In this document: in pieces, positions 8,249 to 16,904 of the stretch
Position numbering within the stretch: the first letter of the stretch is position 1
How the letters are laid out: the number at the start of each line of letters is the position of its first letter
Source: Neofamilia massiliensis
GTDB lineage: Bacteria > Bacillota > Clostridia > Tissierellales > Peptoniphilaceae
Reading direction: 5' to 3'
Length of the DNA stretch: 64,000 bases
Assembly: GCF_001299475.1 (NCBI RefSeq)
Contig: NZ_CYUJ01000003.1
Location: forward strand, 500,409 to 564,408
Notes under the pieces: generated by a model
What the model was told of the DNA's origin: nothing
The model's input: only the letters and a program-made list of their open reading frames with translations
Databases searched by the model: none
Translations under genes and position numbers: made by a program

Positions 8249-9067
8249 TTATTTTCTCTTACTTTTAATATATTCTTCTTGCAAGTCCTTGTAGCCTTGG
8301 ACTAGATTTTTTATTAGGTCGTTGTTTTTGACGTCAAAGTCTATGGACTCAATGGATTTTATTGGTAGGATGCCAACTGTTGTGCCTGATAAAAAGGCTC
8401 CATCTACGTCTACTAGGTCTATGTCTCTTATTACTTTTTCTTCTAAGTCAACGCCAAGTCTTTTAAAGATTTTTTCTAGTCTGGACCTGGTTATGCCTCT
8501 AAGGACTCTATCAGCTGGGGCAGATATGACCTTGCCGTCTTTAGTGAAATAGAGATTTGTCCTTGAGCCTTCTAGAAGTTCTCCATCTTTTGTTCTTAAA
8601 AGGGCTTCAAAACTTTCTGTGTCTAGCATAAATTTTGCAACTTCTCTTTTAAATTCGTGGCGGAGGATTTTTAAATTTGGATCTTGTCTTTCGTAGTCAA
8701 AGATCGCTACCTTTATTCCCTCAGCCAAGTCTTCTTCGCTTACCTTTCTGTCATAAAATTCGTAGGCCAAATAGGAATCCTTGTAGACTATTAGTTTTAA
8801 TAGTGAGTCTGTTATCCCATTTTTTTCTATTACTGTGTACAAATCTTTTTCAATTTGGGAAGCAGTCCTTGAAAGTTCTATGCCAAGTTTTTTTGCTGTA
8901 GCTTCAAGTCTATTCATGTGGTCTTCAAAAAACATCACTACTGAGTCTTTGACTACAAAAACTTCGTATTGGGGCTCTTCTTTTATAGCTTCAAAGTAAG
9001 TCGAATCTTCAACTTCAGAAACATTTCCATTGTAGACTAAATATTTTCCTTGGGCTTCGTTTATCAT
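8249..9067 (-). CDS. PLP-dependent aminotransferase class IV
   Basis: The 272-residue protein has the fold-type IV pattern: an N-terminal arginine-rich EDHMNRLEATAKKLGI stretch, a basic segment ILRHEFKREVAKF that could hold the PLP lysine, then LEGSRTNLYFTKDGK and TPA-like SAPADRVLRGITRSRL for the phosphate grip. Family members are branched-chain or D-amino acid aminotransferases and 4-amino-4-deoxychorismate lyase; sequence alone does not separate these here. It lies 11 bases behind cls with its own AGGAGG site, so the two are probably cotranscribed, although no functional link is evident. Confidence 0.8.
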   Translation of the reverse strand: MINEAQGKYLVYNGNVSEVEDSTYFEAIKEEPQYEVFVVKDSVVMFFEDHMNRLEATAKKLGIELSRTASQIEKDLYTVIEKNGITDSLLKLIVYKDSYLAYEFYDRKVSEEDLAEGIKVAIFDYERQDPNLKILRHEFKREVAKFMLDTESFEALLRTKDGELLEGSRTNLYFTKDGKVISAPADRVLRGITRSRLEKIFKRLGVDLEEKVIRDIDLVDVDGAFLSGTTVGILPIKSIESIDFDVKNNDLIKNLVQGYKDLQEEYIKSKRK

Positions 9068-9078
9068 AAGCTAACCTC

Positions 9079-10539
9079 CTATAAAATTGGGGATAGGAGT
9101 CTGGATATTGACTCTGCCATCCTTGAATATATTTTTCTGTTGTTGTATTTTTCCATAGAATATTTTTCGCTTTTTTTCATATCCTCTTCAAATTGTTTGG
9201 CTAGGTCGTTGTTAATGCCGTAGTCGTACATAAAGGCGTTGACTTCAAAGTTTAGGGCAAAGGACCTAATATCAAAATTTGCTGTGCCAACTGTTGAGAC
9301 AAAGTTGTCTATTAGAATCATCTTTGAATGTAAAAATCCGTGGGTTTCGTAGTAGTAAACTTCTGCTCCGTATTTCATTAGCTCTGCCAGGTGGGACCTA
9401 GAGGCTGATTTTACAAAGGGGTGGTCTGGTTTTTTTGGAACCATTATTTTTACGTCAACTCCTGAATAGGCTGCCATTCTAAGGGACTTAAATAGGCCTT
9501 CGTCTGGAATAAAGTAGGGAGTTTGGATATAAATTCTCGATGTTGCCGACTCAATCATTTTGCTAAAGCCGTCTCTGATTTGTTCTAGCTCGTTGTCTGG
9601 TCCTGATGAGATTATATTCATGGCTACATTGTAGTCTGCTTCGCCGTCATAGATGTAGGATTGGTAGCAGCCGCAGTCGTCTCCTGTGGCAAACTTGTAG
9701 TCTAGATAAAATCTTGTTGTCAGATCGTTAACTGCTTCTCCTTGGACCTTTAAATGAGTGTCTCTCCACTGGCCAAATCTTTTTGACATGTCTATATATT
9801 CGTCGCCAATGTTAAAGCCACCGACATAGCCAACTTTTGAGTCTATAACTATAACCTTTCTGTGGTTCCTAAAGTTCATCCTAACATTTAAGTTTCCTAA
9901 AAATGGTGGGAAAAATATGCCTAACTTAACTCCATTTTCTCTTAACTCTATTCTATCTCTTAGCCTAAGATTTCTGCCTCCCATGCCGTCTACTAGGACT
10001 TTTACATCTAGGCCTGCCTTAGCTTTTTCAATTAGTACTTCTTTGATTTCGTCGAAAAAATCTCCTGACTTTATTATATAGGCCTGCATGTAAATTGAGT
10101 TTTTGGCCTTTTTTAGTTCTCTTAACATATCGTCTTTAAGGCTGACTCCGTCGTAAAAGACATCTACCTTGTTGTGTTCGTTGTATCTAGACAGAGAGTT
10201 ATTTGATAGTAATTTTATTAGACTTTGGTAGTCGTAGGACTTTATGTCGTGATAGTTGTAGGAGCCTGCATTAATGGCTTCTATTCTCTCTAGGTCTTGG
10301 GGATAAATTTTTCCAAAGGAAATGTCTTTTTCTCTAAAGGACCTAGACTTGGTCATGTCAATTCCTATCATTAGGTAGAAAATAACTCCTATAACTGGGA
10401 ACAAGAAAATAACCATGACCCAAAGGATGGTTGATGTTGCTGGTTTTTTCTCTTTAAAAATTACAATAAAGGCGAATATTAAGTCTATCCAAAATAATAC
10501 ACCAAAGGTGGATAGGTAAATTCTAATAAATTCAGTCAT
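9079..10539 (-). CDS. cls: Cardiolipin synthase
   Basis: This 486-residue protein has two N-terminal membrane segments (about 5-30 and 36-60). Two phospholipase D HKD motifs follow: HRKVIVIDSKVGYVGGFN near residue 225 and HSKMILIDNFVSTVGTANFD near residue 400. It condenses two phosphatidylglycerol molecules into cardiolipin at the membrane. Length and both catalytic motifs are typical. The ribosome-site region is odd: the 17 bases GTTATTCTCCCTGTGGT (plus strand) that hold it are repeated 64 bases further upstream, with a palindromic repeat in between. Confidence 0.94.
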   Translation of the reverse strand: MTEFIRIYLSTFGVLFWIDLIFAFIVIFKEKKPATSTILWVMVIFLFPVIGVIFYLMIGIDMTKSRSFREKDISFGKIYPQDLERIEAINAGSYNYHDIKSYDYQSLIKLLSNNSLSRYNEHNKVDVFYDGVSLKDDMLRELKKAKNSIYMQAYIIKSGDFFDEIKEVLIEKAKAGLDVKVLVDGMGGRNLRLRDRIELRENGVKLGIFFPPFLGNLNVRMNFRNHRKVIVIDSKVGYVGGFNIGDEYIDMSKRFGQWRDTHLKVQGEAVNDLTTRFYLDYKFATGDDCGCYQSYIYDGEADYNVAMNIISSGPDNELEQIRDGFSKMIESATSRIYIQTPYFIPDEGLFKSLRMAAYSGVDVKIMVPKKPDHPFVKSASRSHLAELMKYGAEVYYYETHGFLHSKMILIDNFVSTVGTANFDIRSFALNFEVNAFMYDYGINNDLAKQFEEDMKKSEKYSMEKYNNRKIYSRMAESISRLLSPIL

Positions 10540-10540
10540 T

Positions 10541-10621
10541 GTTATTCTCCCTGTGGTATGTGGTGACGGGGACAGACCTAAAGGAATGTCCCCACTGTGT
10601 TGTAGTTATTCTCCCTGTGGT
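10541..10621. repeat. 17-bp direct repeat flanking palindromic repeat copy C
   Basis: GTTATTCTCCCTGTGGT occurs at 10541-10557 and again at 10605-10621. Between them is palindromic copy C (10568-10593; arms GGGGACA and TGTCCCC). The left copy holds the cls ribosome binding site, read on the minus strand as ACAGGGAG. The arrangement suggests a duplication that accompanied arrival or spread of the palindrome. Confidence 0.75.
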
Positions 10622-10625
10622 TAAG

Positions 10626-10700
10626 GGGGACAGACCACAAGGGTCAGTCCCCACGTTGTGGCGGGCAATGGGAAGATTTGGACTAGGGCTTCGAATGCCC
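10626..10700. repeat. Dispersed palindromic repeat, copy D with trailing block
   Basis: The core at 10626-10652 is identical over 27 bases to copy A at 7126-7152. At 10686-10700 follows GGGCTTCGAATGCCC, nearly the same as the block behind copy B. The interval 10653-10742 holds nothing else recognisable. Confidence 0.75.
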
Positions 10701-10742
10701 AGCTTTTCTTTTTACCAAAACTAACCCAGCTTTACTCATCTA

Positions 10743-12566
10743 TTATTTTCTCTTTGCTGCCTTGTATCTTAAAGTTGAGTCTAGGATTTTCTTTCTGATT
10801 CTCATCTTGTGAGGGGTTACTTCTATTAGTTCATCATCTTCTATAAATTCTAAGGCATTTTCCAAAGACATTTGTCTAACTGGAGAAAGTTTTAAGGCTT
10901 CATCTGAGCCTGAGGCCCTGACGTTTGATTGCTTTTTCCTTTTTGTTACAGAAACTTCAACTTCAATGCCCTTGGGGCTCATTCCTACAACCATGCCTTC
11001 GTAGACTTCTTCGCCTGGCTCAATAAAAAGTTCTCCCCTGGATTGGGCGTTGTTAAGTCCATAGGCTGTTGCTTCTCCTGTGTCGAAGGAAACTAGAGAC
11101 GCCACTTGTCTAGTTGGAATTTCTCCCTTGTAGCTTTCATAGCCTTCGAAGTTTGTATTTAAAACTCCAGTTCCCTTGGTGTCAGTTAAAAACTCTTGGC
11201 GGTAACCTATTAGGCCTCTGGCTGGAATTTTAAATTCTGCCCTTGAAGTTCCTGGACTAGTTTCTTCTAGAGTTATCATCTCTCCCTTTCTCTTGCCAAG
11301 TTTTTCTATAACTGTGCCTAGGTATTCTGTGTTTACGTCAATGGTTGCCATTTCCATTGGCTCTAATTTTTTGCCATTTTCGTCTTCCTTATAAAGGACT
11401 TGAGGTTTTGAAACTTGAAACTCATAGCCTTCTCTTCTCATATTTTCAATTAAAATAGAAAGGTGAAGTTCTCCTCTACCTGAAACTTTAAAGGTGTCAG
11501 CTGAATCAGTTTCTTCAACTCTAAGGCCAACGTCTGATTGAAGTTCCTTAAATAATCTGGCCCTAATTTCTCTTGATGTTAAAAACTTTCCATCTCTGCC
11601 TGCAAATGGCGAATTGTTTACTGAAAAGTTCATGGCTATTGTTGGCTCAGAAATTTTTACAAAGTCTAAGGCTTCAGGTTGGCTAGGATCTGTTAAAGTG
11701 TCGCCAATGTTTATGTCTTCAATTCCTGCTATGGCAACAATTGATCCAACGCTGGCTTCCTTTACTTCAACTCTTTCAAGACCTTGGAATTCAAAAAGCT
11801 GAACTATTCTAACTTTTTCTTTTTGGCTAGGGTCTTGGGCGTTTAGTCTGTAAACATCTGAATTAATTTTTATAGTTCCTCTTTCAATTTTTCCTACGCC
11901 AATTTTTCCTAAATAGTCATTGTAGTCAATTGTAGAAATTAAAACTTGGACTGGAGCGTCCTTGTCTCCTTCTGGAGCTGGAATGTAGTCTACTATTGTA
12001 TCAAGTAGGGGCTCCATATTTCCTTCTCTAACATCTGGATCAAGACTTGCAAAGCCTGACCTTGCTGAGGCATAGACAAAGGGACATTCTAAGGCAGATT
12101 CATCTGCTCCTAATTCTATAAATAAATCTAGGACTTCATCTACAACTGCGTCTGGCCTAGCATCTGGCCTATCAATTTTGTTTATACAAACTACAACTGG
12201 CAGGTTTAGTTCAAAGGCCTTTCTAAGAACGAATTTTGTTTGAGGCATTGGGCCTTCAAAGGCATCGACAAGTAAGACAACTCCTGACACCATTTTTAAA
12301 ACACGTTCAACTTCTCCTCCGAAGTCGGCGTGGCCTGGAGTGTCAATTATATTTATCTTCTTGCCCTTGTAGTTTACTGCTGTATTTTTAGAAAGGATGG
12401 TTATTCCCCTTTCTCTTTCTATATCATCTGAATCCATAACCCTGTCTTGGACCTGTTGGTTTTCGTGGAAAATTCCAGACTGCCTAAGTAGCGAATCTAC
12501 TAGGGTGGTTTTTCCGTGGTCAACGTGGGCGATTATGGCGATGTTTCTTATATTTTCAATTTTCAT
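10743..12566 (-). CDS. typA: Ribosome-associated translational GTPase TypA/BipA
   Basis: The roughly 607-residue protein has an EF-Tu-like GTPase domain: G1 [11 protein letters not shown]2 region ERGITI, G3 DTPGHADF, G4 NKIDRPDA. Domain II, two alpha/beta domains like those of EF-G, and the TypA-specific C-terminal domain ([18 protein letters not shown]) follow. It acts on the ribosome in stress adaptation and assembly. I place the start at 12566 ([12 protein letters not shown]) because GGGAG abuts the ATG three codons earlier and spaces properly only to this one. Single gene. Confidence 0.95.
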   Translation of the reverse strand: MKIENIRNIAIIAHVDHGKTTLVDSLLRQSGIFHENQQVQDRVMDSDDIERERGITILSKNTAVNYKGKKINIIDTPGHADFGGEVERVLKMVSGVVLLVDAFEGPMPQTKFVLRKAFELNLPVVVCINKIDRPDARPDAVVDEVLDLFIELGADESALECPFVYASARSGFASLDPDVREGNMEPLLDTIVDYIPAPEGDKDAPVQVLISTIDYNDYLGKIGVGKIERGTIKINSDVYRLNAQDPSQKEKVRIVQLFEFQGLERVEVKEASVGSIVAIAGIEDINIGDTLTDPSQPEALDFVKISEPTIAMNFSVNNSPFAGRDGKFLTSREIRARLFKELQSDVGLRVEETDSADTFKVSGRGELHLSILIENMRREGYEFQVSKPQVLYKEDENGKKLEPMEMATIDVNTEYLGTVIEKLGKRKGEMITLEETSPGTSRAEFKIPARGLIGYRQEFLTDTKGTGVLNTNFEGYESYKGEIPTRQVASLVSFDTGEATAYGLNNAQSRGELFIEPGEEVYEGMVVGMSPKGIEVEVSVTKRKKQSNVRASGSDEALKLSPVRQMSLENALEFIEDDELIEVTPHKMRIRKKILDSTLRYKAAKRK

Positions 12567-12683
12567 AACAATCATCTCCCGAACATTTATTATATCACAA
12601 AGCTTTAAATACAGTTAAAAGTTTTTACTAAAGTTTAAATACTTTTACTTCTCTTAGTCTTGTATAGACAAAATTTTTAAAAA

Positions 12684-12708
12684 GGGGACGGACCTAAGAG
12701 TACATCCC
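12684..12708. repeat. Dispersed palindromic repeat, degenerate copy E
   Basis: GGGGACGGACCTAAGAG followed by TACATCCC is a diverged copy of the GGGGACAG...TGTCCCC element, again between genes. The rest of 12567-12750 shows no gene. Confidence 0.6.
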
Positions 12709-12750
12709 AAATTTTCCTTAAGTTTAAATTCTTTTACCCTCAAAGGACAA

Positions 12751-12798
12751 AAAATAAAACAGCCGAGAAAACATGTTAGATAAGTTTTATCTGGCTGT
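12751..12798 (-). terminator. Terminator after the small lipoprotein gene
   Basis: On the minus strand ACAGCC pairs with GGCTGT and the inner AGA.AAAAC with GTTTTCT. The stem is followed by TTTTATTTTTT and starts within about 6 bases of the lipoprotein gene's stop codon. Confidence 0.75.
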
Positions 12799-12803
12799 CT
12801 CTT

Positions 12804-13181
12804 TTAATTTTCTTTTATGGTCATTACTGTCCAAATACTTAAAGTTTCATTTGGTCCTTCAAGATCAACTTTTTCTAAGCTTAAATTGACCTTAAGGTCT
12901 TGGTCCTTGGCTTTAAAACTTAGGTCAGCTGTATCACTTGTGGACGCTGAGTCAACTAGGTCAAAGTCCTTGTCTGGATAAACTTTTTCCAAATATTCGT
13001 AGGCCAGGTCTTCTTTGTTAAAGTAAGATGTGTAATGGCCGTTTTCTAAGTCAACTAAAACTTGGTCGTCTATTTCCGGATAGAGAAAGACATAGTCAAC
13101 AACTTTCTCTTCTTCCTTTTTACAAGAAACTAGTAAGCCTAGGGTCATAAGGACAAGTAAAATTTTAAATCCCCTTTTCAT
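12804..13181 (-). CDS. Small putative lipoprotein of unknown function
   Basis: The 125-residue protein starts with a lipoprotein signal peptide: MKRGF, hydrophobic LLVLMTLGLL, then lipobox LVSC with Cys at about residue 20. The mature part is acidic, rich in Asp and Leu, and shows no motif that I recognise. It is expected to be anchored to the outer face of the membrane. It stands alone between the DJ-1 gene and typA with its own terminator. AGGAAG precedes the ATG. The function cannot be assigned from sequence. Confidence 0.75.
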   Translation of the reverse strand: MKRGFKILLVLMTLGLLVSCKKEEEKVVDYVFLYPEIDDQVLVDLENGHYTSYFNKEDLAYEYLEKVYPDKDFDLVDSASTSDTADLSFKAKDQDLKVNLSLEKVDLEGPNETLSIWTVMTIKEN

Positions 13182-13266
13182 ATAAACACTTCCTTGTATT
13201 TTCTTATTAATTTTAATTATAGACCTTAGAGAAAAAAAGTGTTTACTAAAAAGTTACAGTAAGTTT

Positions 13267-13821
13267 TTATAAAAGATTAAAAAGGGTTTGGGCCTTAATT
13301 TCCTCTGCCTTGTCTTTGCCTAAAAGTTCTTCAATTAGGGCAAAGGAAAGCTTAGCTGCAGCTGCTGGCCCCTTGCCTGTAAAAATATTTCCATCTTTAA
13401 CTACAAGGTCGTCTACAAAGGATCCTGAACTTATTTCATTTTCAAAACCTGGATAGCAGGTAAAGTTTTTGTCCTTTAAAAGTCCTCCTGCCTCTAAGAC
13501 TATTGGCCCTGCACAAATTGCTGCAAGAATTTTTCCTTGGTCTTTAGCTTCTTTTATTAATTCGATAACCTTTTCATTGTCTCTAATATTCGTTGCTCCT
13601 GGCAGACCTCCAGGTATATAAAAGGCGTCGTAGTCCTGACCTTGAACTTGGTCAAAGGTCTTGTCTGCTCCTGCGTAAACCTTGTGGGCTAGTCTTACTT
13701 TTTTTGAATCCTTAACTGCAACTAGGTCTACTTGGATCCCTGCCCTTCTAAAAAAATCTACTGGGGTGAAAACTTCTATTTCTTCTGTTCCGTCTGCTAT
13801 AAAAACTAATACTTTTTTCAT
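13267..13821 (-). CDS. DJ-1/PfpI family protein
   Basis: This protein of about 184 residues has the DJ-1/ThiJ fold: KVLVFIADGTEEIEVFTPVD at the start (with the active-site Glu) and the nucleophile elbow AAICAGPIVL with the catalytic cysteine near residue 104. Family members act as glyoxalase III, deglycase-like or oxidative-stress proteins; the exact activity is not readable. The start is taken as the ATG at 13821 because AGGAGG directly touches the ATG two codons earlier and is ideally spaced to this one. It lies 10 bases behind proC and is probably cotranscribed. Confidence 0.88.
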   Translation of the reverse strand: MKKVLVFIADGTEEIEVFTPVDFFRRAGIQVDLVAVKDSKKVRLAHKVYAGADKTFDQVQGQDYDAFYIPGGLPGATNIRDNEKVIELIKEAKDQGKILAAICAGPIVLEAGGLLKDKNFTCYPGFENEISSGSFVDDLVVKDGNIFTGKGPAAAAKLSFALIEELLGKDKAEEIKAQTLFNLL

Positions 13822-13831
13822 GGCCATCCTC

Positions 13832-14620
13832 CTATAATTTTATTTTCTTATTGCTAGCTGCGTCCACTGCCTTAATTAGAGCATTTCTAAAGCCAGCTTC
13901 TTCTAAGGCCAAGACTCCTTCAATTGTAGTTCCACCTGGCGAACAAACTTGGTCCTTGAGTTTGCTTGGGTGGTCCTTGGTTTCTAAAAGCATTTTTGCA
14001 GATCCTAGGATGGCTTGAGCCACATAGTCGTAGGCGTCTGCTCTTTTAATGCCGTTTTTTACTCCAGCATCAGCTGCTGCTTCAATGAACATAAAGGCAA
14101 AAGCAGGCATACAACCAGCAAGGCCTGCAAAGGCGTCGATTTTTTCTTCGTCTATTAAAGTTATTTTGCCAACTGCTTGGAAAAGGTCTTTGGCAAAATC
14201 AATTTCTCCTAAATATTTTTCCTCAGCTGATAGAGAAGTCATTGCCTCATTTACTAAAGCAGGTGTGTTTGGCATGGCCCTTAAAACTTTGTCGTGGTCA
14301 AAGTCATTTTTAATTTTTTCTACAGAAATTCCTGCTGCTATTGAAATTAAAAGTGTCTGACCTGGAATTTTTCCCTTTAAACTTTTTGCTAAATTTTTAA
14401 AAGACTGAGGCTTAACTGCGATTAATAAATTTTCTACTTGACCTACTAAATCTATTTCTGACTTTGCAAGACTTGCCCCTTGGTCAAGGAGGTCTTGAAT
14501 CTTATCTTTATTGTGGTCGTAGATTATAAGGTCGGTTCTACTTAGCACTCCTGCCTTTAAGGCTCCGCGAATTATGGCGCCGCCCATAGATCCACAACCG
14601 ATTATTCCTAATTTATACAT
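13832..14620 (-). CDS. proC: Pyrroline-5-carboxylate reductase
   Basis: The protein (262 residues from the chosen start) has the NAD(P)-binding motif MYKLGIIGCGSMGGAI, the central VKPQ segment, the MPNTPALV motif and the C-terminal SPGGTTIEGVLALEEAGFR that marks P5C reductases. It makes proline from pyrroline-5-carboxylate in the cytosol. A longer reading frame begins at 14656, but that start lies inside the terminator hairpin of the preceding aldolase gene; ATG at 14620 has AGGAGA at good spacing. The DJ-1 gene follows after 10 bases. Confidence 0.94.
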   Translation of the reverse strand: MYKLGIIGCGSMGGAIIRGALKAGVLSRTDLIIYDHNKDKIQDLLDQGASLAKSEIDLVGQVENLLIAVKPQSFKNLAKSLKGKIPGQTLLISIAAGISVEKIKNDFDHDKVLRAMPNTPALVNEAMTSLSAEEKYLGEIDFAKDLFQAVGKITLIDEEKIDAFAGLAGCMPAFAFMFIEAAADAGVKNGIKRADAYDYVAQAILGSAKMLLETKDHPSKLKDQVCSPGGTTIEGVLALEEAGFRNALIKAVDAASNKKIKL

Positions 14621-14633
14621 ATTTTCTCCTAGT

Positions 14634-14660
14634 AAAAAAGCGTGAGTCTTTCCCACGCTT
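14634..14660 (-). terminator. Terminator between the aldolase gene and proC
   Basis: On the minus strand AAGCGTG/CACGCTT form a 7-bp stem with a 9-base loop followed by TTTTTT. It lies in the 50-base interval after the aldolase stop and fixes the proC start downstream of it. Confidence 0.9.
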
Positions 14661-14670
14661 TAAATTTTTC

Positions 14671-15558
14671 TTAAATTATTGATGCTTGATAAATTGAATC
14701 TACTGATTTTTTCATTTCAGCTTCAAAGTCTTCGTCACTTTGGCTCGCTCTAACTTCTGAAACTAGGGCCCTGGAGAATGAAGCAATTAGGCCAGGATTT
14801 TTTTCTAGCTTTTTGTTGGCGTCATCTCTTGTGTAGCCACCTGATAGGGCAACAACTCTAATAACCCTGTCATGGTCAATTATTTCTCTAAAGAAGTCGT
14901 CTTCTGTTGGTATAGTAAGCTTTAGCATAACCTTAGTGTCTCCTTTAAGGGCGTCTAAGTGTTTTAGAATTTCTTCTTTCATTATAGCTTCAGCTTCTTT
15001 TTTTGTCTTAGAGTTAATAGAAACTTCTGGCTCAAGAATTGGCATTAGGCCGCCATCAAAAATTCTTTGGCCAATTTCAAATTGTTGGTCAATAATATCT
15101 TTGATGCCTTTTTCGTTGGCTTCTTGGATTACTGAACGCATTTTTGTTCCAAAGATGTGTCTGTCATTAGCTCTTTTAATAAGTTCGTCTAAGTTGTCAA
15201 TGTCCTTCATTAGTTGAACTCCATTAGAAACTTCTGCTAGACCCTTGTCTACTTTTAAGAAAGGAACAATGCCCTTTTCTTCCCAAAGGTAGTCGCCAGT
15301 ATACTTGTCATCGATTTTTCTGTCAATGGTTTGTTCAAATAAAATTGCTCCAATAATTTTTTCAGAATTAAAGGCTTGAGACTTAATTATTCTAGTTCTC
15401 ATCTCGTGAACTAGGTCAAACATTTCGTCTGTATCCTTGTAGGCATCTTCTGAAATTCCATAGGCAGCTAAGGCTTTTGGAGTTGATCCACCACTTTGGT
15501 CAAGGGCGGCAATAAAACCTTTTTTGTTCTTAATAATGTCTAATTGTTCTCTGTTCAT
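14671..15558 (-). CDS. fda: Fructose-bisphosphate aldolase, class I
   Basis: The 295-residue protein opens with [20 protein letters not shown] and continues [15 protein letters not shown], typical of bacterial class I aldolases of the Staphylococcus Fda type. The KVDKGL and [10 protein letters not shown] segments fit the Schiff-base barrel. It splits fructose-1,6-bisphosphate into triose phosphates without a metal. The gene is monocistronic: a TATAAT-like box lies in the divergent region 15559-15742 and a terminator follows. AGGAGGGAC precedes the ATG. In an amino-acid fermenter it may serve mainly gluconeogenesis (inference). Confidence 0.94.
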   Translation of the reverse strand: MNREQLDIIKNKKGFIAALDQSGGSTPKALAAYGISEDAYKDTDEMFDLVHEMRTRIIKSQAFNSEKIIGAILFEQTIDRKIDDKYTGDYLWEEKGIVPFLKVDKGLAEVSNGVQLMKDIDNLDELIKRANDRHIFGTKMRSVIQEANEKGIKDIIDQQFEIGQRIFDGGLMPILEPEVSINSKTKKEAEAIMKEEILKHLDALKGDTKVMLKLTIPTEDDFFREIIDHDRVIRVVALSGGYTRDDANKKLEKNPGLIASFSRALVSEVRASQSDEDFEAEMKKSVDSIYQASII

Positions 15559-15713
15559 TTGTCCCTCCTAGGCTAAATTTAATTTTCATCTTCCTGTCTA
15601 TATTATAGTACATTTTCAAAAAATATTACAGACCAAACTCCAAGTCAATAAGCTTAAGATAATTTTTTTATAATTTGTCATAGCTTTTTCAAATAAGCCC
15701 GCCAATCTTATAG

Positions 15714-15719
15714 TATAAT
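15714..15719 (+). promoter_or_regulatory. -10 element for the ArAE-like gene
   Basis: TATAAT stands 24 bases before the ATG of the downstream gene; the -35 region is poor. It lies in the divergent interval shared with the aldolase gene. Confidence 0.45.
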
Positions 15720-15742
15720 TTTTATATTGGAGGAGAATTTTA

Positions 15743-16690
15743 ATGGCAAATGATGTTTCACAATTTTTTAAAAGATTTTTTGGCATAAGGACTTTAAAAA
15801 CAGCCTTGGCAACTGCCTTGGCCCTTTATATTTCCATGGCCTTTGACTTGCGTATGCCTGTTATGTCAGGCCTTGCTGCAATTGTAACAATTAAAACATC
15901 TATTTCCCACTCCTTTAGAGTTTCAATTGACAGGTTGGTTTCAACCTTTGTTGGAGTTGTAATTGGATCAATTTTTAACTATATAAATTTTTTAGGTTTC
16001 TTCCCGCTGATTTTGTCTATTATTATAGTAATAAATATTTGTAATTATTTTAAATGGGAAGACTCTACAACTTTAGCCGTTATGATATGTATGATGATTA
16101 TGGTCTACACCCCATCTGAACCTGATTTTATGCCCTACTGGCTTTATGGCATCCACAGGTTTTTTGATACCTTTGTCGGCCTTGTCATTGGATTTTTAGT
16201 AAATTATTTTTTACTAAGACCAGACCAAAGCGAATTTATTTTAAAGACCTACGAAAGGTCTCTAGTAGAGTGTGACCAGGCCCTAATAAATATTTTATCT
16301 GGCTCAGGCCTTGCCATTGATTGGTTTATAGAAGAAGTTCAGCTTTTAAACGAAGACCTAAAAAATATAAAAAACGACGGTAAGTACGGATCAAAGTATT
16401 ATTTAAAACTAAATAAACTTTCAAAAATTAATTCCAACTTCTTTACAGCCTTTGGATTTTTGTCCCAATTGTCAGAAGACGGCACAGTCCCAATCCTATC
16501 TGAAGGCAACAAGGAAAAACTAAAATCTCACTTTGAAAAAGACCTAGAAGTTGCATCTCAAATAACCCCGCCAGACTATGAAGAAAACTACAACTACTAT
16601 CTATCAGACCTTTTAAGTCTAATGGAAGACTTAGAAGAAGAAGTTAAAGAATTAAAAAAAGCTATAGAAAAAAATTCCCCTGAAAAATAA
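15743..16690 (+). CDS. Aromatic acid exporter (ArAE/FUSC-like) membrane protein
   Basis: The 315-residue protein has about six membrane helices in the first 165 residues, starting at RTLKTALATALALYIS and including PVMSGLAAIVTIKTS, a pattern of the ArAE_1/FUSC family (YgaE/YqjA-like). A soluble, charged, helical C-terminal half follows and ends in a Glu/Lys-rich coiled stretch. Related proteins form half-size exporters for aromatic acids; the substrate here is unknown. It is divergent from the aldolase gene, monocistronic, and has GGAGGAG before the ATG and a terminator overlapping its last codons. Confidence 0.8.
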   Translation: MANDVSQFFKRFFGIRTLKTALATALALYISMAFDLRMPVMSGLAAIVTIKTSISHSFRVSIDRLVSTFVGVVIGSIFNYINFLGFFPLILSIIIVINICNYFKWEDSTTLAVMICMMIMVYTPSEPDFMPYWLYGIHRFFDTFVGLVIGFLVNYFLLRPDQSEFILKTYERSLVECDQALINILSGSGLAIDWFIEEVQLLNEDLKNIKNDGKYGSKYYLKLNKLSKINSNFFTAFGFLSQLSEDGTVPILSEGNKEKLKSHFEKDLEVASQITPPDYEENYNYYLSDLLSLMEDLEEEVKELKKAIEKNSPEK

Positions 16691-16710
16691 ATTCAAGGGA
16701 ATTTTTTTAT
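16669..16710 (+). terminator. Terminator after the ArAE-like gene
   Basis: AAAAATTCCC pairs with GGGAATTTTT around a loop that contains the stop codon, followed by TTTATTT. The reverse complement also ends in a T-run, so it may act both ways. Confidence 0.75.
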
Positions 16711-16761
16711 TTAGATTTACGAATTGTTTTTCTTATATTATGCTAATTAAAAGTAGGAACT

Positions 16762-16890
16762 TTAACTAATAATTTTTTCATTAAACTCTAAGCTAACTAC
16801 AGTATACTCCATGGCTATATCAAGAAATTCCTCAAATAATATATAGTTATCTTGAAGTATAAGTTTTATGGTTTTTGAAAAATTAGTATA
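16762..16890 (-). pseudogene. Possible C-terminal remnant of a lost gene
   Basis: On the minus strand about 41 codons are open and end with TAA at 16762-16764. The last residues read FEEFLDIAMEYTVVSLEF followed by NEKIIS. There is no start codon with a ribosome site and an in-frame TGA lies just upstream, near the end of the transporter gene. It looks like the tail of a truncated gene at the left edge of the A/T-rich block, but chance openness in AT-rich DNA cannot be excluded. Confidence 0.25.
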
Positions 16891-16903
16891 TACTCATATA
16901 CTT
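16876..16903 (-). terminator. Probable terminator after the 16.9-kb transporter gene
   Basis: On the minus strand AGTATAT/ATATACT form a 7-bp stem with a 4-base loop, followed by AATTTTTC. It touches the stop codon of the transporter gene. The stem contains little GC, so confidence is moderate. Confidence 0.5.
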
Positions 16904-16904
16904 T

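Noticed and set aside
14621-14656. Longer proC start at 14656
   Set aside because: It would begin inside the U-tailed terminator of the aldolase gene; the ATG at 14620 has a good ribosome site and matches the family start.
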